42,184 nt of DNA from Candidatus Rokuibacteriota bacterium. GTDB taxonomy: Bacteria > Methylomirabilota > Methylomirabilia > Rokubacteriales > CSP1-6. This document shows, piece after piece, positions 41,058 through 42,184 of the stretch (within the stretch, counting starts at the first letter, position 1; each line of letters begins with the position of its first letter). The stretch is taken from contig VBPC01000264.1 of NCBI GenBank assembly GCA_005887895.1, positions 1 to 42,184 of the forward strand. Reading direction: 5' to 3'. The notes beneath the pieces are model-generated. The model ran no database searches and had not been told where the DNA came from. It saw only the letters and a program-made list of their open reading frames with translations. The translations under genes were made by a program, and so were the position numbers.

Positions 41058-42184
41058 GCGTATCCCTCCCGGCGGTCGCGCTCGCGCGCGTCGGCCGTCC
41101 GCTCGTCGGGCGGGCCGTAGCCGCCGCCGCCGCACGTCTCGATCACCACGAGATCGCCCCGGGTGAGACGCAGGCTGGCCTTGCCGCCGACGTCGCGCGC
41201 GGCGGGCGTCCCCGGATTGAGCGTGATGCGATAGGGCAGCCCGTCGCGCCCGCCCCTCACGCCCCACGGGGGCACGACGCGTCGGTCGAGCATGCTGGTC
41301 AGCGTGACCTCGGGCGCCGTGACGCGATAGGCGCGACGGAAGCCCAGGCCGCCGCGCTGCCGCCCGTCGCCCGCCGAGCCCGGACGGAGCGCGTGCTCTT
41401 CGACGCGCAGCGGATACTCCGCCTCGACGACCTCGGTCGGCGTGTTCATGACGTTCGACATGTACACACGCAGGGCGGAGGCGCCGTCGCGCGCGACGCC
41501 GGCGCCCTCCCCACCGCCGTGCGTCTCGTAGAAGATCGTCCAGCGCCCGTCGGGCGTGCGCGCGCCGAAGATGAGCACGCCCGAGGTCGTCGGGCCACTG
41601 GCGGTGACCCGCTCGGGCAGGGCGGGGGCGAGCGCGCGGAAGATCGCGTCCACGGCGCGCTGGGAGGTCTCGTGGTTGCCACCCACCACAGGCCGGTCGG
41701 GATCGGCGCGCAGCAGCGTCTGCGGCGGGACGACCACGCGGAGCGGACGATAGCAGCCGTCGTTGGGCGGGACCTCGGGCGCGGCCAGCGCCTTCATCGC
41801 GTAGTACACCGCCGAGCACGCGATGAAGTACGTCGTGTTCACCGGGCCCCGCGCCTGGGGCGCCGTGCCGGTGAAGTCGAACGTCGCCTCGTCGCCGGCG
41901 ATCTCCACGCGCACGCGAATCGGCAGCGGCCGTGCGTCGACGCCGTCGTCGTCGAGCCAGTCCTCGCCCGTGAAGACGCCATCGGGCAGGGCGCGGATCG
42001 CCGCCCGCATGGCGGCCTCCGACGCCGCGTGCAGCGCCTCGAAGCACGCGCCGAGCGTGTCGGCGCCATAGCGCTCGACCAGCTCGCCGAGGCGCCGGGC
42101 GGCCACGTCGTTGGCGGCGAACTGGGCGAGCATATCTCCCTGGCGCTCGTCGCGGCCGCGCAGGTTCGACAGGATCAGGTCGAT
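41054..42184 (-). CDS. Hydantoinase B/oxoprolinase family protein, 5' end beyond the window
   Basis: The C-terminal 376 residues of a HyuB/N-methylhydantoinase-B-type ATP-dependent amidohydrolase subunit. The frame is open to the right edge, reading DLILSNLRGRDERQGDMLAQ there, a family signature. Further family segments: FDFTGTAPQARGPVNTTY, VPPNDGCYRPLRVVVP, GGNHETSQR and ETCGGGGYGPP at the C-terminus. The full family is longer (about 500-600 residues), so the start and the usual HyuA partner should lie just outside. The stop overlaps the SDR start. Confidence 0.9.
   Translation of the reverse strand: MDLILSNLRGRDERQGDMLAQFAANDVAARRLGELVERYGADTLGACFEALHAASEAAMRAAIRALPDGVFTGEDWLDDDGVDARPLPIRVRVEIAGDEATFDFTGTAPQARGPVNTTYFIACSAVYYAMKALAAPEVPPNDGCYRPLRVVVPPQTLLRADPDRPVVGGNHETSQRAVDAIFRALAPALPERVTASGPTTSGVLIFGARTPDGRWTIFYETHGGGEGAGVARDGASALRVYMSNVMNTPTEVVEAEYPLRVEEHALRPGSAGDGRQRGGLGFRRAYRVTAPEVTLTSMLDRRVVPPWGVRGGRDGLPYRITLNPGTPAARDVGGKASLRLTRGDLVVIETCGGGGYGPPDERTADARERDRREGYA

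Overview
This 42 kb window is very GC-rich, densely coding DNA with no stretch over 300 bases lacking a gene. I see no tRNA, rRNA, CRISPR array, insertion sequence or phage gene. The content suggests a chromosomal piece from a GC-rich, Gram-negative-type soil or subsurface bacterium: two branched-chain-amino-acid-type ABC transporters, amidohydrolases, a hydantoinase, a molybdenum hydroxylase, an outer-membrane-type lipoprotein and very long cyclase/ATPase/TPR regulators. Rokubacteria/Methylomirabilota is my best guess, but it is an impression from gene content, not something the sequence proves.

Layout. 40-3531 (-) is a zinc-ribbon/adenylate cyclase/AAA/TPR regulator, divergent from an amidohydrolase (3614-4768, +). 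4817-7090 (+) is a GspA/ExeA-type ATPase with a GspB-type partner. 7265-12536 (+) is a signalling cassette: two receiver-like proteins that both lack the phosphoacceptor Asp, a large hybrid histidine kinase and an exported protein of unknown function. 12729-19046 holds a tiny AtzG/GatC-like gene (-), a complete ABC importer (binding protein, LivH, LivM, LivG, LivF, +) and an AtzE/GatA-like amidase (-). 19104-22708 (+) is a dihydropyrimidinase-like hydrolase, a proline-racemase-family enzyme and a broken D-amino-acid dehydrogenase. 22720-29969 is a regulatory island: (-) lipoprotein, sigma54 activator fused to a degenerate cyclase, ATPase and TPR, then an exported glycerophosphodiesterase; (+) an atypical sigma-like protein with two C-terminal helix-turn-helix segments and a small coupled protein. 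29969-35009 (-) is a second ABC importer with a LivM-LivG fusion. 35106-36429 (+) is a DUF1989 pair, the first member broken. 36453-42184 (-) is a three-subunit molybdenum hydroxylase, an SDR and a hydantoinase-B-type subunit cut by the right edge.

Most interesting points. (1) The 214 bp between the lipoprotein and the sigma-like gene carries two divergent sites with exact sigma54 -24/-12 spacing and a central dyad about 75-110 bp upstream of both predicted start points. The lipoprotein operon encodes a sigma54 activator, so this looks like a self-contained sigma54-to-sigma-like relay. (2) A repeated 64-70 bp intergenic element occurs four times with two hairpins whose stems covary between copies. 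It lies between binding protein and permease genes in both ABC importers. (3) Two enzyme genes carry out-of-frame internal deletions, both directly after the same 10-mer, so either decay or an assembly fault must be excluded.
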